From Amoeboradix gromovi (Eukaryota > Sanchytriomycota > Sanchytriomycetes > Sanchytriales > Sanchytriaceae): DNA of 25,126 bases. The stretch covers positions 1 through 25,126 of the forward strand of contig JADGIF010000060.1 in the NCBI GenBank assembly GCA_018985225.1, written 5' to 3'. Each line of letters starts with the position of its first letter. The first letter of the stretch is position 1. Positions 16,397-24,998 of the stretch are shown here, piece by piece. The notes beneath the pieces were generated by a model that was not told where the DNA came from, ran no database searches, and saw only the letters and a program-made list of their open reading frames with translations. The translations under genes were made by a program, and so were the position numbers.

Positions 16397-18687
16397 ATGT
16401 ATCAAATTCCACAAAACACATTTAATACACAAGAAAGCTATTTCGTATCTACTAGCGTAGAAACGTTTCAAGATATGACGTCGTCTAGTAATCATTCAGA
16501 ATCCGACGAAGATCAGACAGAAATTGTAGAAAGTTGGGTAAATGAATCTACTCACCTTGAATTTTGGATAAAGAGATGTTTACGAGGAAAAGATAATGAA
16601 CTAACACAATTTAGAATCAATTATTCAAGTTGGACAAGTGAGCAAAAACAAACATGTACCAAAACAGTTGTCTACTGCGCTAGAAGAAAGAATCAGAGTA
16701 ATCCAACTACTGGACGAGAAGTCCTTCAGTACACCTTTTATCCTTTTAAAGAGATATGTTGTTCGGATCCTCACTCGGATCTATTGCTATTTCGCTAACC
16801 CGAGGTGAAGTAGAGTTGGAAGTCATAAGTTTTATATATGTTACTAAAGGAATTGTTCCTATTTATAGTTTTCCACGATCACGGTGCTTACCAGTGATTG
16901 CATCTTATTCGTCTCCTAGGTCTCCTGTGACCTATGAGGTATTTATCTGATTGAACTCCAGGTCCACAACTATATTAGCAGGGACTGTGTAATCCTGTGA
17001 CCTGACAGGGTCTAAAGAGTTCTCTCATCGGACAGATACTCAGCAACCTTGTTGAGTTCATAACATATGTGTTAATGCCTTTACTAGATTATTTAGTATC
17101 AATCATAGAACAGTGAAGAGATGGCTATATAACTTTAAACATGATGGAATACAACTGAAATCACATGGTAATTCACTAAAAGAACTTTTCCATGCATTAT
17201 CAAGTACATTGAAGTAAGATATAGCTGAGTGGCTCATAGCCTTTGCAAACCGAGAAGGCGAACAAAGACCAGATCAATGGAGAAATAATGGTCAATTAGT
17301 AAGAGATACAAGTACATACACAGTCATACCATCTCATTATACGATTCAAGCAATTTATAACTTGTATCTTTCAGACAATCAAGCGAGTGTAGGCTATTCA
17401 AGTTTTAAACGACTCTTTGACCTACAACCTATCAAAATCCAAACACCAAGTCTGATATCTGTGAAGAATGTACACAACTCAAATTAAAGATCACTCAATG
17501 TGCAGATGAAATGACATTAACCGAGTTAAATCAAATAGTCACAACTCATTTGAAAGAAGCAAGATACACCAGAGAAGAGTATCATGTAGACTCCAGACAA
17601 GAAGTTACACATGTTTCATTTGACTATGCTCAGAATCTATGGTTACCTCATCTTGCTAATCAACCTGCTTCCTTTTATTTCATGTCGTTGTTAAATGTAT
17701 GTGTTTTTGGAATATTGGACGAAAAAAAGAATGTTCAACAGAATTATATTTATAATGAAGGTTAAGGTAAGAAGGCAAGTAACAATCACATGTCAATGTT
17801 GATTCACTATTACTATAAATTAAGACCTGAGAAACGAAGACAAATTGTTTTTCATTGTGATAACTGTACAGGTCAGAATAAAAACAATTGTACTGTCAAA
17901 ATGTTATGTTGGTTAGCTTTTCAAGGACATTCAGAGGATATTAAACTTAAATGCATGGTACGTGAGCATACAAAGTTTGGCCCTGACTCTCATTTTGGTC
18001 TGATCAAGAAAGCTTTTCAGCTGAGAGATTGTTATACCCTTGATCATGTTTGTAATACAATCAATGAATCCTCAGAGGAAATGAATCAATGTTGTATCTT
18101 TCCTAGTAGAAAGTTAAGACTATAGAAGTTCTTTGGATCGTATGTTTAATGATGCGAAGAACGTTACGAGTTACCAATGTTTCTGGTTCAACAAGGATTG
18201 GAAAGGAAAAGTCAAGGTAAGAAAGTCTGTGAATGATGAATTTGAGATGATTGGTTTACTAAAGACGCCAATAGCCTCTTACACTTTTGATCCTCGGCAG
18301 TTGGAAATTCCTGGACTTAAGATGATAAAGCAAGAAGGATTGTATACAAAAGTTCGTCCGTTTATTCCTGAAGCATTTAAAGATATTTTATGTCATAGAC
18401 CTACTGTTGTTCAAGTTGAAGTTGAACCTGAATCGGAAATGACTGAAAGAGTGGAATATGAAAGTAATCCTACTGTTGGCGAAGCCGTATGTGCGAATGT
18501 TATTGTGAATCTTAAGAAACGTAGAATACCTAATGCGGATGAAATTGGAAAGCTGACAAGTGTGTTCAGTATCAATCCAAATCCAGATAAACAAACGTTG
18601 GAAACTCTAGCACTTGATCTTGGATGGGACATTCAACGTGTTAGTTTTTGGCTTGGAAACAAGAGAAAGAGCAAAATGAGTAAATGA
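16397..18687 (+). pseudogene. Decayed DDE-type transposase (DUF7869-like) with C-terminal homeodomain
   Basis: Pieces in several frames line up in the order of one long transposase. An acidic N-terminus and YTFYPFKEICCSD lie at 16397-16750. A helix-turn-helix stretch, FSINHRTVKRWLYNFKHDGI, is near 17090-17150. YSSFKRLFDLQ and KSDICEECTQLKLKI are near 17400-17495. A core has VSFDYAQNLWLPH and, near 17850, FHCDNCTGQNKN, the motif of many eukaryotic DUF7869 proteins. DRMFNDAKNVTSYQCFWF is at 18140. The last 58 codons form a homeodomain (see separate entry). Damage includes TAA at 17215, a frameshift near 17445, TAA at 17763, TAG at 18123 with a frameshift, and an unmatched stretch at 16800-17050. 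It is not active. No target-site duplication or terminal repeats were recognised. Confidence 0.8.
18505..18684 (+). other. Homeodomain at the C-terminus of the transposase relic
   Basis: The sequence LKKRRIPNADEIGKLTSVF, then NPNPDKQTLETLALDLGWD, then VSFWLGNKRKSK has the basic N-arm, three-helix spacing and recognition helix of a homeobox; WFxNRR becomes FWLGNKR. It is in frame with the preceding transposase segment from 18133 and ends at the stop at 18687. Homeodomains bind DNA, so it could serve as the target or end-recognition domain. The reading frame across it is undamaged. Confidence 0.75.
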
Positions 18688-18733
18688 TTTATGTTGGACA
18701 TCTAAATTTTTATTTTTAAACATAAGGAACATG

Positions 18734-18831
18734 CTCCGTAAAAACTAGACTAGACAATTTGTATCGAAATTTCAAAAATAAATATCTGTATAATAATTCT
18801 TTTACTCTTTCATCCAGTCTTTATTTTAGAG
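18734..18831 (-). mobile_element. Solo end of a family-B MITE
   Basis: CTCCGTAAAAACTAGACTAG is followed by the shared module in reverse orientation (GTATCGAAATTTCAAAAATA ... CATCCAGTCTTTATTTTAGA). The other terminus is not found nearby, so this is a truncated or rearranged copy. Confidence 0.6.
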
Positions 18832-19310
18832 TATAATAACTATTGACTTTAATGATTTCAAATAAAATGTTACTATTACTCAGTAATGTTGTTTTTGACA
18901 AAGATATGAATGCATGTTATGATAATCTTCAATTGATTAACTGTTTACCAACAAATGGGACACCAAATATACTAAATGAAGTAACTCTATATTCCATGAA
19001 TTTACAAAAAAATGTGTTTCCTAAAACTCTGAATCAAGATCTTTCTGAAAATTCCGATTTCAAGATGGTGTCACTATTGTATATGATAGTTATCTATCCT
19101 TGAAATTAGAATAGCAATTCGAATGTAACAACTAGACTAACATTCCTTGAGCAATTAAATTGTGTTGAAATGTTGAATCAAATACAAATATTGAGTTGGG
19201 AAGCTAGTATAGACCTTTGATGTGAATAACGTGATTCTGACGACTCTTAAAATTGGATTTTGTTTTCCATTTGAAACAATTAAATAGATTTCATTTTTCG
19301 AACATCAAAA
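18832..19310. other. Intergenic with repeat-end motifs
   Basis: At 18957 GGGACACCAAATATACTAAA is a diverged family-A end. At 19120-19141 AATGTAACAACTAGACTAAC matches a motif at 24906-24927. The frame at 18843-19103 runs through the first motif and is not regarded as a gene. Confidence 0.45.
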
Positions 19311-19583
19311 ATGTCTTCCAAAATATTAGCTGGGATTACTTTCTCGTTGCTTTCGGGTTGGATTTCGTATGATATTCAAGTTGCAAAAGAATTCAGAGTC
19401 CAAAAGTCTGCATTGTATGTACAAGCGTTACAGACGCTTACCAAAACGTATGCTGGTGAGTCTCATAAAGCATATTCAATTGGAATGGCGGATATAAATG
19501 AATACAGAAACCAATTTGAAGATGATGATTCATTTGTGGAAGATTTTCGAAGTCAAATTAATAGTAGTAATCGCGACGAATAA
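19311..19583 (+). CDS. Small one-TM protein of unknown function (90 aa), possibly truncated
   Basis: The ATG follows an A-rich stretch (CATCAAAAATG). Residues 4-20 (KILAGITFSLLSGWISY) form one membrane or targeting segment, followed by a soluble part that ends acidic. I do not recognise the family. After the TAA at 19581 the same frame stays open for about 50 more codons (WKRLNVSRLNCNDFIKE ... FFIGPFTYPLFKPSLMRD), so this may be the first part of a longer gene broken by one stop. A single-TM organellar membrane protein is possible but unsupported. Confidence 0.4.
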   Translation: MSSKILAGITFSLLSGWISYDIQVAKEFRVQKSALYVQALQTLTKTYAGESHKAYSIGMADINEYRNQFEDDDSFVEDFRSQINSSNRDE

Positions 19584-19999
19584 TGGAAGAGATTAAATGT
19601 TAGCAGACTTAATTGCAATGATTTTATAAAGGAATGTGACTATGCTCTAGAGCTCATTGATGAATTAGAAGACCGTCTACCATTTTTTATTGGGCCGTTC
19701 ACATATCCTTTGTTTAAACCAAGCTTAATGAGAGATCATTCGTGAGTTTTAAGCAAGAAGTGAATGATAGAAAGCATAGTTCAACTGGATTTTCTTTAGT
19801 TGATAAATTAAGTCTATGTTTTCGACCAGAATTAACTCTAAATTTTCCTCATGAAAATGATGTTTCTTTATTTCAGACTTTAATAGCGGTTTGTTATAAT
19901 GAATCTGAAGCTGCTTGCTTGAAGTGCATTGAAGAAAATTGGGGAAAGGTATTAAAAATAAAATTAAATCAGATTTTACTTTCTTGTAATCTTCTTTGA
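19584..19999 (+). pseudogene. Broken continuation of the 19311 frame
   Basis: Directly after the TAA the frame reads WKRLNVSRLNCNDFIKECD and goes on to FFIGPFTYPLFKPSLMRDHS, then TGA at about 19743. A second frame to 19999 has STGFSLVDKLSLCFRPELTL. A 29-nt GTGAGT...ATAG intron near 19742 could join them. The TAA at 19581 has no such remedy. I do not recognise the protein. Confidence 0.35.
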
Positions 20000-20967
20000 A
20001 TCTCACAGTTATGCTTAATAGTAAAGTGTTGGGCAATGGCGTTCAACACAACCACAGTAGATCCAAATGTAGCAACGCAAATAGCGCTAGATAAAATAAC
20101 AGACTTCATGCCTTAAAGTAGAGGATAAAACAATTATAAAAAAATGGCCACATTCTCTATCTGGCTCCCATCCCGTCCTTACAACAACACCCTCTTAAAG
20201 CAGTTGACAGATTTATCCATGTGCTTGGTTTATATTCCAATCAGCATTTCACTCATTTTATTTGCTGTTTGATACCTGATCTAGTTTTTATATTTGTCTA
20301 TTTGATTGGCTATGTAGTTGATCTAGTTTTTTTATTTGTTTTAGAATAATATCTTCAAAATTGTTCTGGATTGATAGAAAATGTAATCGTACCGTCCTTT
20401 TTATATCCCAATAAATGAGTTTTATTGGCTAGAGATATACTTTATTAAATTCAGTTTCTCTATTATTCATTGGTTGATAGACTACAAATCATACTCTTAA
20501 GTATTACCGATTGGTTCTTTGTGCATTTCAATTAAAAAAGTCCAGTTTTCTTAAATAACAAGACTATAAACATCAAGCGATCTGATTGGTTAAAAAAAGT
20601 TAGTCTAGTTTTTATATTTGATTTACATAATTAACTTTAAAGGAGATTGTCTCAATCAGTAATAGTCAGAATGCTTCAACATTAGAATTTGTAGAAAGAT
20701 GATTTATTAGGCAATACAAAAATACTATTTAACTCTGGGTATGCAACCATTTCAAATATATAACCTCTCGTTTCCCTTTATATCTTTATATTTTTATTTC
20801 TTTAACCCTACTCGCTTAAAGTTTAACCATTCAAATGATTGGTCCAAGTAAACTCTCGGAAAGTCAAAACATGATTGGTCAAAACATGAAATAACTCCTA
20901 GTCTAGTTTTTACAGAGTAATAGTGATATTTTATTTAAAATCGTTATTGTAGAGTCGATAGTTATCC
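20000..20967. repeat. Repeat-rich intergenic region with many terminal-type motifs
   Basis: It contains TGATCTAGTTTTTATATTTG (20277), a near copy 41 bp on (TTGATCTAGTTTTTTTATTT, 20318), AGTTAGTCTAGTTTTTATAT (20598) and CTAGTCTAGTTTTTACAGAG (20898). ATTGG or GATTGGT occurs repeatedly (about 20303, 20469, 20507, 20584, 20841, 20874). A 26-codon frame at 20036 (MAFNTTTVDPNVATQ) is too short to call. The region looks like stacked MITE debris. Confidence 0.5.
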
Positions 20968-20975
20968 TACACCTC

Positions 20976-21069
20976 TAAAATAAAGACTGGATGAAAGAAT
21001 AGAAGAATAGGTGTACAAAATATTTATTCTTGAAATTTTGATACAATTTATCTAGTCTAGTCTTTACAG
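20976..21069 (+). mobile_element. Right end of a family-B MITE
   Basis: It carries the shared module (ATAAAGACTGGATGAAAG ... TATTTATTCTTGAAATTTTG) and ends TCTAGTCTAGTCTTTACAG. It abuts and supplies the stop codon of the Cys-rich frame on the minus strand. The matching left end is not certain. Confidence 0.6.
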
Positions 21070-21431
21070 AACAAGCCAAAATAATCATCAACTTTGATTC
21101 TACCATCACAGCATCCAAAACATTGTTGAAGACGTTTTGCCCTTTCATACTTTTCATTAGTTTCCTTATTACCCAGATTATATCTTAACACTGCACAATT
21201 GACACAATAACCTCTATGTACATCAAGAATATATTGTACTTGAATTGAATTACAAACATCAAAGTATGGACATTTTATAGTTTTGCAGTTATATTGACAC
21301 TTGAATAATTCTGTTAGAAGGTTGGAATCCATGCAATTTCCATCTCCATTACAAGTACCTGAATTCATCAGGAAGTAACTATAACAAGGAGTGGAAAGAA
21401 ATAAACACCAATTCGTTATTTCTTTGTCCAA
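21057..21431 (-). pseudogene. Cys-rich putative zinc-binding protein, damaged at both ends
   Basis: The open frame is 124 codons. The first in-frame ATG is at 21368 (MNSGTCNGDGNC). Thirteen cysteines lie downstream of it, in pairs such as KCQYNCKTIKCPYFDVC and GYCVNCAV and ending QQCFGCCDG, which suggests zinc-binding knuckles. I recall similar Cys patterns in proteins of protists, fungi and large DNA viruses, but cannot name the family. Upstream, in a different frame, lies an MSLT leader start at about 21449, as though the original start has been frame-shifted away. The 3' end runs into the MITE end and stops in it (GLFCKD-stop), so the natural C-terminus is probably lost. Confidence 0.45.
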
Positions 21432-21435
21432 TAGT

Positions 21436-21470
21436 AAGAGTTAGTGACATTTTGTCAGAATAGACTTGTA
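21436..21470 (-). repeat. MSLT leader repeat, copy c
   Basis: The coding-strand sense is AAGTCTATTCTGACAAAATG followed by TCACTAACTC. It opens MSLTLTIGQRNNELVF, which stops after 23 codons and is one frame away from the Cys-rich ORF. It matches 13703-13733 and 24715-24739. Confidence 0.6.
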
Positions 21471-21520
21471 TTCTAGGAGATGGAATGTTTCAAGCCATTT
21501 ATCTCGACTAGTCAGAAACA

Positions 21521-21560
21521 GGAGTTAGGGACATTTTGTCAGATCAGGTCCCATTTGGTG
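21521..21560 (-). repeat. MSLT leader repeat, copy b, beside a TTTGGTGTCCC end
   Basis: The coding-strand sense is GACCTGATCTGACAAAATGT followed by CCCTAACTCC, preceded by GGGACACCAAAT. It is nearly identical to copy a at 13538 apart from the missing TATAAAAAC part. It lies about 50 bp upstream of copy c in the same orientation; copies a and b are each followed by a second type of leader. Confidence 0.6.
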
Positions 21561-21844
21561 TCCCAAAAGCGCTCTTATTTTATCACACAGCTAGATATTA
21601 GGCTAATAGTTTTGCTATGGTTCTTACTCTTTCATTCGCAACTTTTACAATTATTAAAAGAAATTTAATGATTGGACGATTAATGTAACACCATTCAGAT
21701 TCGGTCTGACAATGGCTGCACTGCACTAGCATTTGACAAAAGTGCCTGTATTTCAATACACCAAAAAGAATATGCTGCTAAGCAGCGACTGAATGAAATT
21801 ATGCCTCCTGTTTAGGTGGAGCTAAATTAAAATTGATCACTAAT
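21561..21844. other. Intergenic, no gene seen
   Basis: There is no open frame worth calling between the leader repeats and the RTA1-like gene end. Confidence 0.45.
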
Positions 21845-22690
21845 TTATTCTTTGACAGGGTGAGTTTGAGAGTCTTTTTCAAACAATTCTGGAAAGTAAA
21901 ACACAATATAACTCACAAAACACGCAGCTACCATACCAAAATCAAAGATGTAAAAGTAGAATTCATTGGTTACAACGTTATTAACCACCGCGGTTTCAGT
22001 GGGAAAAAATTCAACAAATCTGAACAAGAAACGAGCATACAAACAGATCATTTGGAAATATAAATTAGCATAGGCCAATGCAAATTTCTTAGTATCTTTT
22101 AATTGCACACTAACGATCATGGCCAAAAATGCAGTAAAAAATGCCATCTGCAATGCCACACCCGTCGACATGATGTACTTTCCTGTTTGCAGATCACTAG
22201 TATTACCCATTAGTAAAAATGCCGCACCTGTACCTTGAACAGCCACACTGATAACATCAGATGCGAAGAACACATACTGCACATATTTATGTGAAATGTT
22301 AAAAGCAGCTTTTATATTGCTGAGCTCCATTAATTTTCCGAGTGTTTTGTACTCCACAAATGCCATAAAAAGCGGAATCAGAATCAGAAATACATCCATG
22401 AAAATAAATTTTTGTTTGCTAAAATTTTGAATTACTAAAACACGACCAACATAGCCCAAAATTTCACCGACCCCACAAAATGACAGTATATACATGTAGT
22501 AGTACTTGTACCTCATGTTACGTATTGTAATTGCGATTGTGAGGAAAGCGAAAACACCAATAGCCATATAACACAAATTTAAGTCAGGATAATACCCTCC
22601 AAACCACCCAATTAAATTTAGTCTGTCTATTTCTGCCTGTGTTAGCATAGGATAAGCAGTTGGAATAGGACTGTCGCTAGTAGATTCCAT
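21845..22690 (-). CDS. RTA1-family seven-TM membrane protein
   Basis: The protein is 281 aa, taking the ATG at 22690; the longer frame begins only with a TTG. Seven hydrophobic segments are visible. Family landmarks appear in order: GYYPDLN before TM1, ILGYVGRVL after TM2, FASDVISVAVQGTGAA before TM5, GVALQMAFFTAF, ARFLFRFVEF, and NEFYFYIFDFGM before TM7. RTA1-like proteins are largely fungal and linked to lipid-translocation or sterol and drug-stress phenotypes, at the plasma or vacuolar membrane; the substrate here is unknown. The C-terminal tail is short and charged (LFEKDSQTHPVKE). The stop is in TAAATTAG. It is the strongest single indicator that the genome is fungal. Confidence 0.88.
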   Translation of the reverse strand: MESTSDSPIPTAYPMLTQAEIDRLNLIGWFGGYYPDLNLCYMAIGVFAFLTIAITIRNMRYKYYYMYILSFCGVGEILGYVGRVLVIQNFSKQKFIFMDVFLILIPLFMAFVEYKTLGKLMELSNIKAAFNISHKYVQYVFFASDVISVAVQGTGAAFLLMGNTSDLQTGKYIMSTGVALQMAFFTAFLAMIVSVQLKDTKKFALAYANLYFQMICLYARFLFRFVEFFPTETAVVNNVVTNEFYFYIFDFGMVAACFVSYIVFYFPELFEKDSQTHPVKE

Positions 22691-23090
22691 CTTTGAATCC
22701 AATAGGTCAGAAGTTTCGTACGTCGTTTTTTGTACTAAATACAATCTAAAACAGCTACTAGATACGTCAATATACGGAAAAGCCCTGGATAGTTGGCATT
22801 TTTTTCTGCTTCTTTTAACTTTCCTTAGCCAAAAGAGCCTTTGCTACGTTTACAGCTCTATAGTAATGTTGAATTGCCTTTTTTTTCGTGTGATAATCTT
22901 AGCTGAATAAACTAGTTGACAAAGAAGATCTCAAACAGTAAAAACCCATCCTTCAAAGTTTTAGAATAAAAAACTTTAAGTTGTACCTCTTCGCATGCTA
23001 TTTTTTATAAAGTAAACATCGAAGTGCTCAAAGTTGAAGCACATTCAAGGTACAAAAGTATGTACAAATTTTTTGGAGTGGTAAACATAT
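22691..23090. other. 5' region of the RTA1-like gene
   Basis: The 54 codons' worth of open frame upstream of 22690 lacks an ATG and is treated as leader. No repeat or RNA is recognised up to the MITE end at 23091. Confidence 0.45.
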
Positions 23091-23320
23091 GGGACATCAA
23101 ATATAAAAACTAGACTAACTTTCTGAATAGTTTGAATCATTATTTCAAGTGTGTATTAACCGATAATAAATTAATCTTATTGGTTGCACCTTTTGCTTAG
23201 ACACTCAAAGACCTTACTTGAAAGAGAGTGGTCATCTTGTTTATTTTAAAGAGAGGAATGACATTAATGAAAGAAAATTGGTTTGAAAGAAGGACTTTTA
23301 TTAATAATAGTATTTGGTAC
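23091..23320 (-). mobile_element. MITE, family A, copy 3 (partial, diverged)
   Basis: The left end GGGACATCAAATATAAAAAC, with inner TAGACTAACT, is near-perfect. The interior (TTGCACCTTTTGCTTAGACA ... AATGAAAGAAAATTGG ... TTATTAATAATAG) matches the reverse complement of copy 1 around 2085-2210, roughly two-thirds identical by eye. The distal terminus is missing, and most of the copy-2-type middle is deleted. Confidence 0.65.
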
Positions 23321-23476
23321 TAAAGATGATGAATAAAATGGCGTTTAAAATCGTCTCCACCAAGTGGGGATAGAAAAGGTGAAGTCTGCGGAATTGAATC
23401 AAATCCTTAATATTGTGCATGTGGTCACCAGAAAATTTGGTGCAACAGAATATGAATAGAATTATAAACTTTATAT

Positions 23477-24727
23477 TTAGCCAACAAATAGATTTCCTCG
23501 AATTTCAACAGCAAAACGGGGACCATATGGAACTTCTTCCCAGCAGAAACGAGCCCTTGACTCTTTCCACTCTGTGCATCGTAGCGCCCATGTAGAATAG
23601 TATCCAGTTGCTATATAGAGAGTATCATGAACTGTAAAAAAGCGAGTACCAGTCTGTCCATAGCCAGTTATGCGCAATGCTTCAGTGGGTCCTTTTGTTA
23701 TGATTCCTTCTGTTTGTGTTAAAAAGTAGCAAGCGTTTAAGCAATTATGATGAGAAGCAGTTATCCTTCCACACAGGGCCCTACTCAAGTACCATTGTCT
23801 TAGCTGTCTGTTATTCGAGACGTTTATGGCTGCTACTATATTGTTGTGATGGGCAACAGGATTACTGTTGTGAACTGGCGATGCTATTTTAGCAGAAACT
23901 CCCAATATTTCAACATTTTCTAATGGACATAGACTTTGAAGACTAAATTCTGCAATTCCAGAAACAAAAACATCCACTCCCCTATGCAACACCATTCTTA
24001 GAACACCTTCTGCGTCTATGTAGGTGATTACAGGACTTTGCCACCAACCTGATGCGAGTCCATTCTTATAGACAATTGTGGTATCCTCAATGAGTGCACC
24101 AGTTTCTCCATCAAGTACTTTTGCTCCTTTTAATACAATCGCATCTGCAGTTCTTGCAGTTGCAGAGGTTTTTAAAAGTCTGTTTCCATTCAATAGATGT
24201 TCTTGTGAATAGCTTTTTAGTACTTGCCAATCACAGGTCGTGTCCACTACCAAGTAAGTTGTTGCATAGCGCAAAAGCATACAAGGGTGAACTATAGCTC
24301 TATTCTCACGTTCTTGCAACCATTTAACAAGATATTGTGTTGCATTTCTATCTGGATACACATTAAAGTGTGATAAAAACTGGATGTTGATTCCACCGAC
24401 AGGCATTTCATTCAATGAATTCATCAACTTCAAAAAACTGTCATCAGAAGTCGTAGTGAAAATCTCTTGTTCGTATGCCTGACTGGTATCTTCAACCTTA
24501 TCAAACAAGTCGCGCCAAAGATAGATTAGACTATTTATGTAATCATTGAGTCGTCTGCGTCTGGCGCCTTGGACAATAAAATACTGCTCGTACCTCTCCA
24601 CAGTTAGTTTCCAGATATGATATTCTGCGTAAAGGACATTGACTGGTTCTATAACGATAGAACTACTGTTGGTGGTTTCAAATAGAGCATCGTCATCGGG
24701 TGCAACTACAATATGAGTTAGTGACAT
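23477..24727 (-). CDS. Orphan protein, 416 aa, start inside an MSLT leader repeat
   Basis: The frame extends nine codons upstream to 24754. The ATG at 24727 (MSLTHIVVAPDDDALFE) is preferred because it is the repeated leader start. I recognise no family. The first 150 residues look helical and charged (YEQYFIVQGARRRRLNDYIN, YLWRDLFDKVEDTSQAYEQE). The rest looks rich in beta strand and aromatic residues, with short strand-like units (TLYIATGYYSTWALRCTEW, KGAKVLDGETG) that could be a small propeller or sandwich. There is no signal peptide or TM segment. The stop is in TAAATATAAAG, like other real genes here, which supports an intact gene. The GC content looks higher than in neighbouring DNA, possibly a sign of different origin. 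Confidence 0.65.
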   Translation of the reverse strand: MSLTHIVVAPDDDALFETTNSSSIVIEPVNVLYAEYHIWKLTVERYEQYFIVQGARRRRLNDYINSLIYLWRDLFDKVEDTSQAYEQEIFTTTSDDSFLKLMNSLNEMPVGGINIQFLSHFNVYPDRNATQYLVKWLQERENRAIVHPCMLLRYATTYLVVDTTCDWQVLKSYSQEHLLNGNRLLKTSATARTADAIVLKGAKVLDGETGALIEDTTIVYKNGLASGWWQSPVITYIDAEGVLRMVLHRGVDVFVSGIAEFSLQSLCPLENVEILGVSAKIASPVHNSNPVAHHNNIVAAINVSNNRQLRQWYLSRALCGRITASHHNCLNACYFLTQTEGIITKGPTEALRITGYGQTGTRFFTVHDTLYIATGYYSTWALRCTEWKESRARFCWEEVPYGPRFAVEIRGNLFVG

Positions 24728-24774
24728 GTTGTTAGAATAGACCTGGGACACCAAATATAAAAACTAGAGTAACT
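24715..24774 (-). promoter_or_regulatory. Leader of the 416-aa gene: family-A terminal motif plus MSLT leader
   Basis: Read in the gene's direction: AGTTACTCTAGTTTTTATAT, then TTGGTGTCCC, then AGGTCTATTCTAACAACATG, then TCACTAACTC. So a complete family-A end lies 17 bp before the start codon, and the leader matches copies at 13703 and 21436. Whether it drives transcription or is simply the point where a mobile element carried or captured the gene is unknown. Confidence 0.5.
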
Positions 24775-24777
24775 CAA

Positions 24778-24998
24778 AAATCTCAAAATTTTGAAAATAA
24801 GACTTTTCAGAATCTTTGAAATGTGATCTTTTCAAAAATATCACTATTGGGTTAGTAAGACTATTATTCATGTCTGTATATAACTCTAGAGATATTTATG
24901 TAAAACGAATGTAATAACTAGACCAACTTTATTGACCAATGAAAACACATAAAATAATTGATTATCATCTTCAATGAGAAAATGATCAAGACTTGAAA
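24778..24998. other. AT-rich intergenic stretch
   Basis: It contains the motif AATGTAATAACTAGACCAAC (24908-24927), shared with 19122-19141, about 70-90 bp before the frame that opens at 24999. Confidence 0.45.

Noticed and set aside
18843-19103. 86-codon plus-strand frame
   Set aside because: It contains a diverged MITE end and no recognisable domain.
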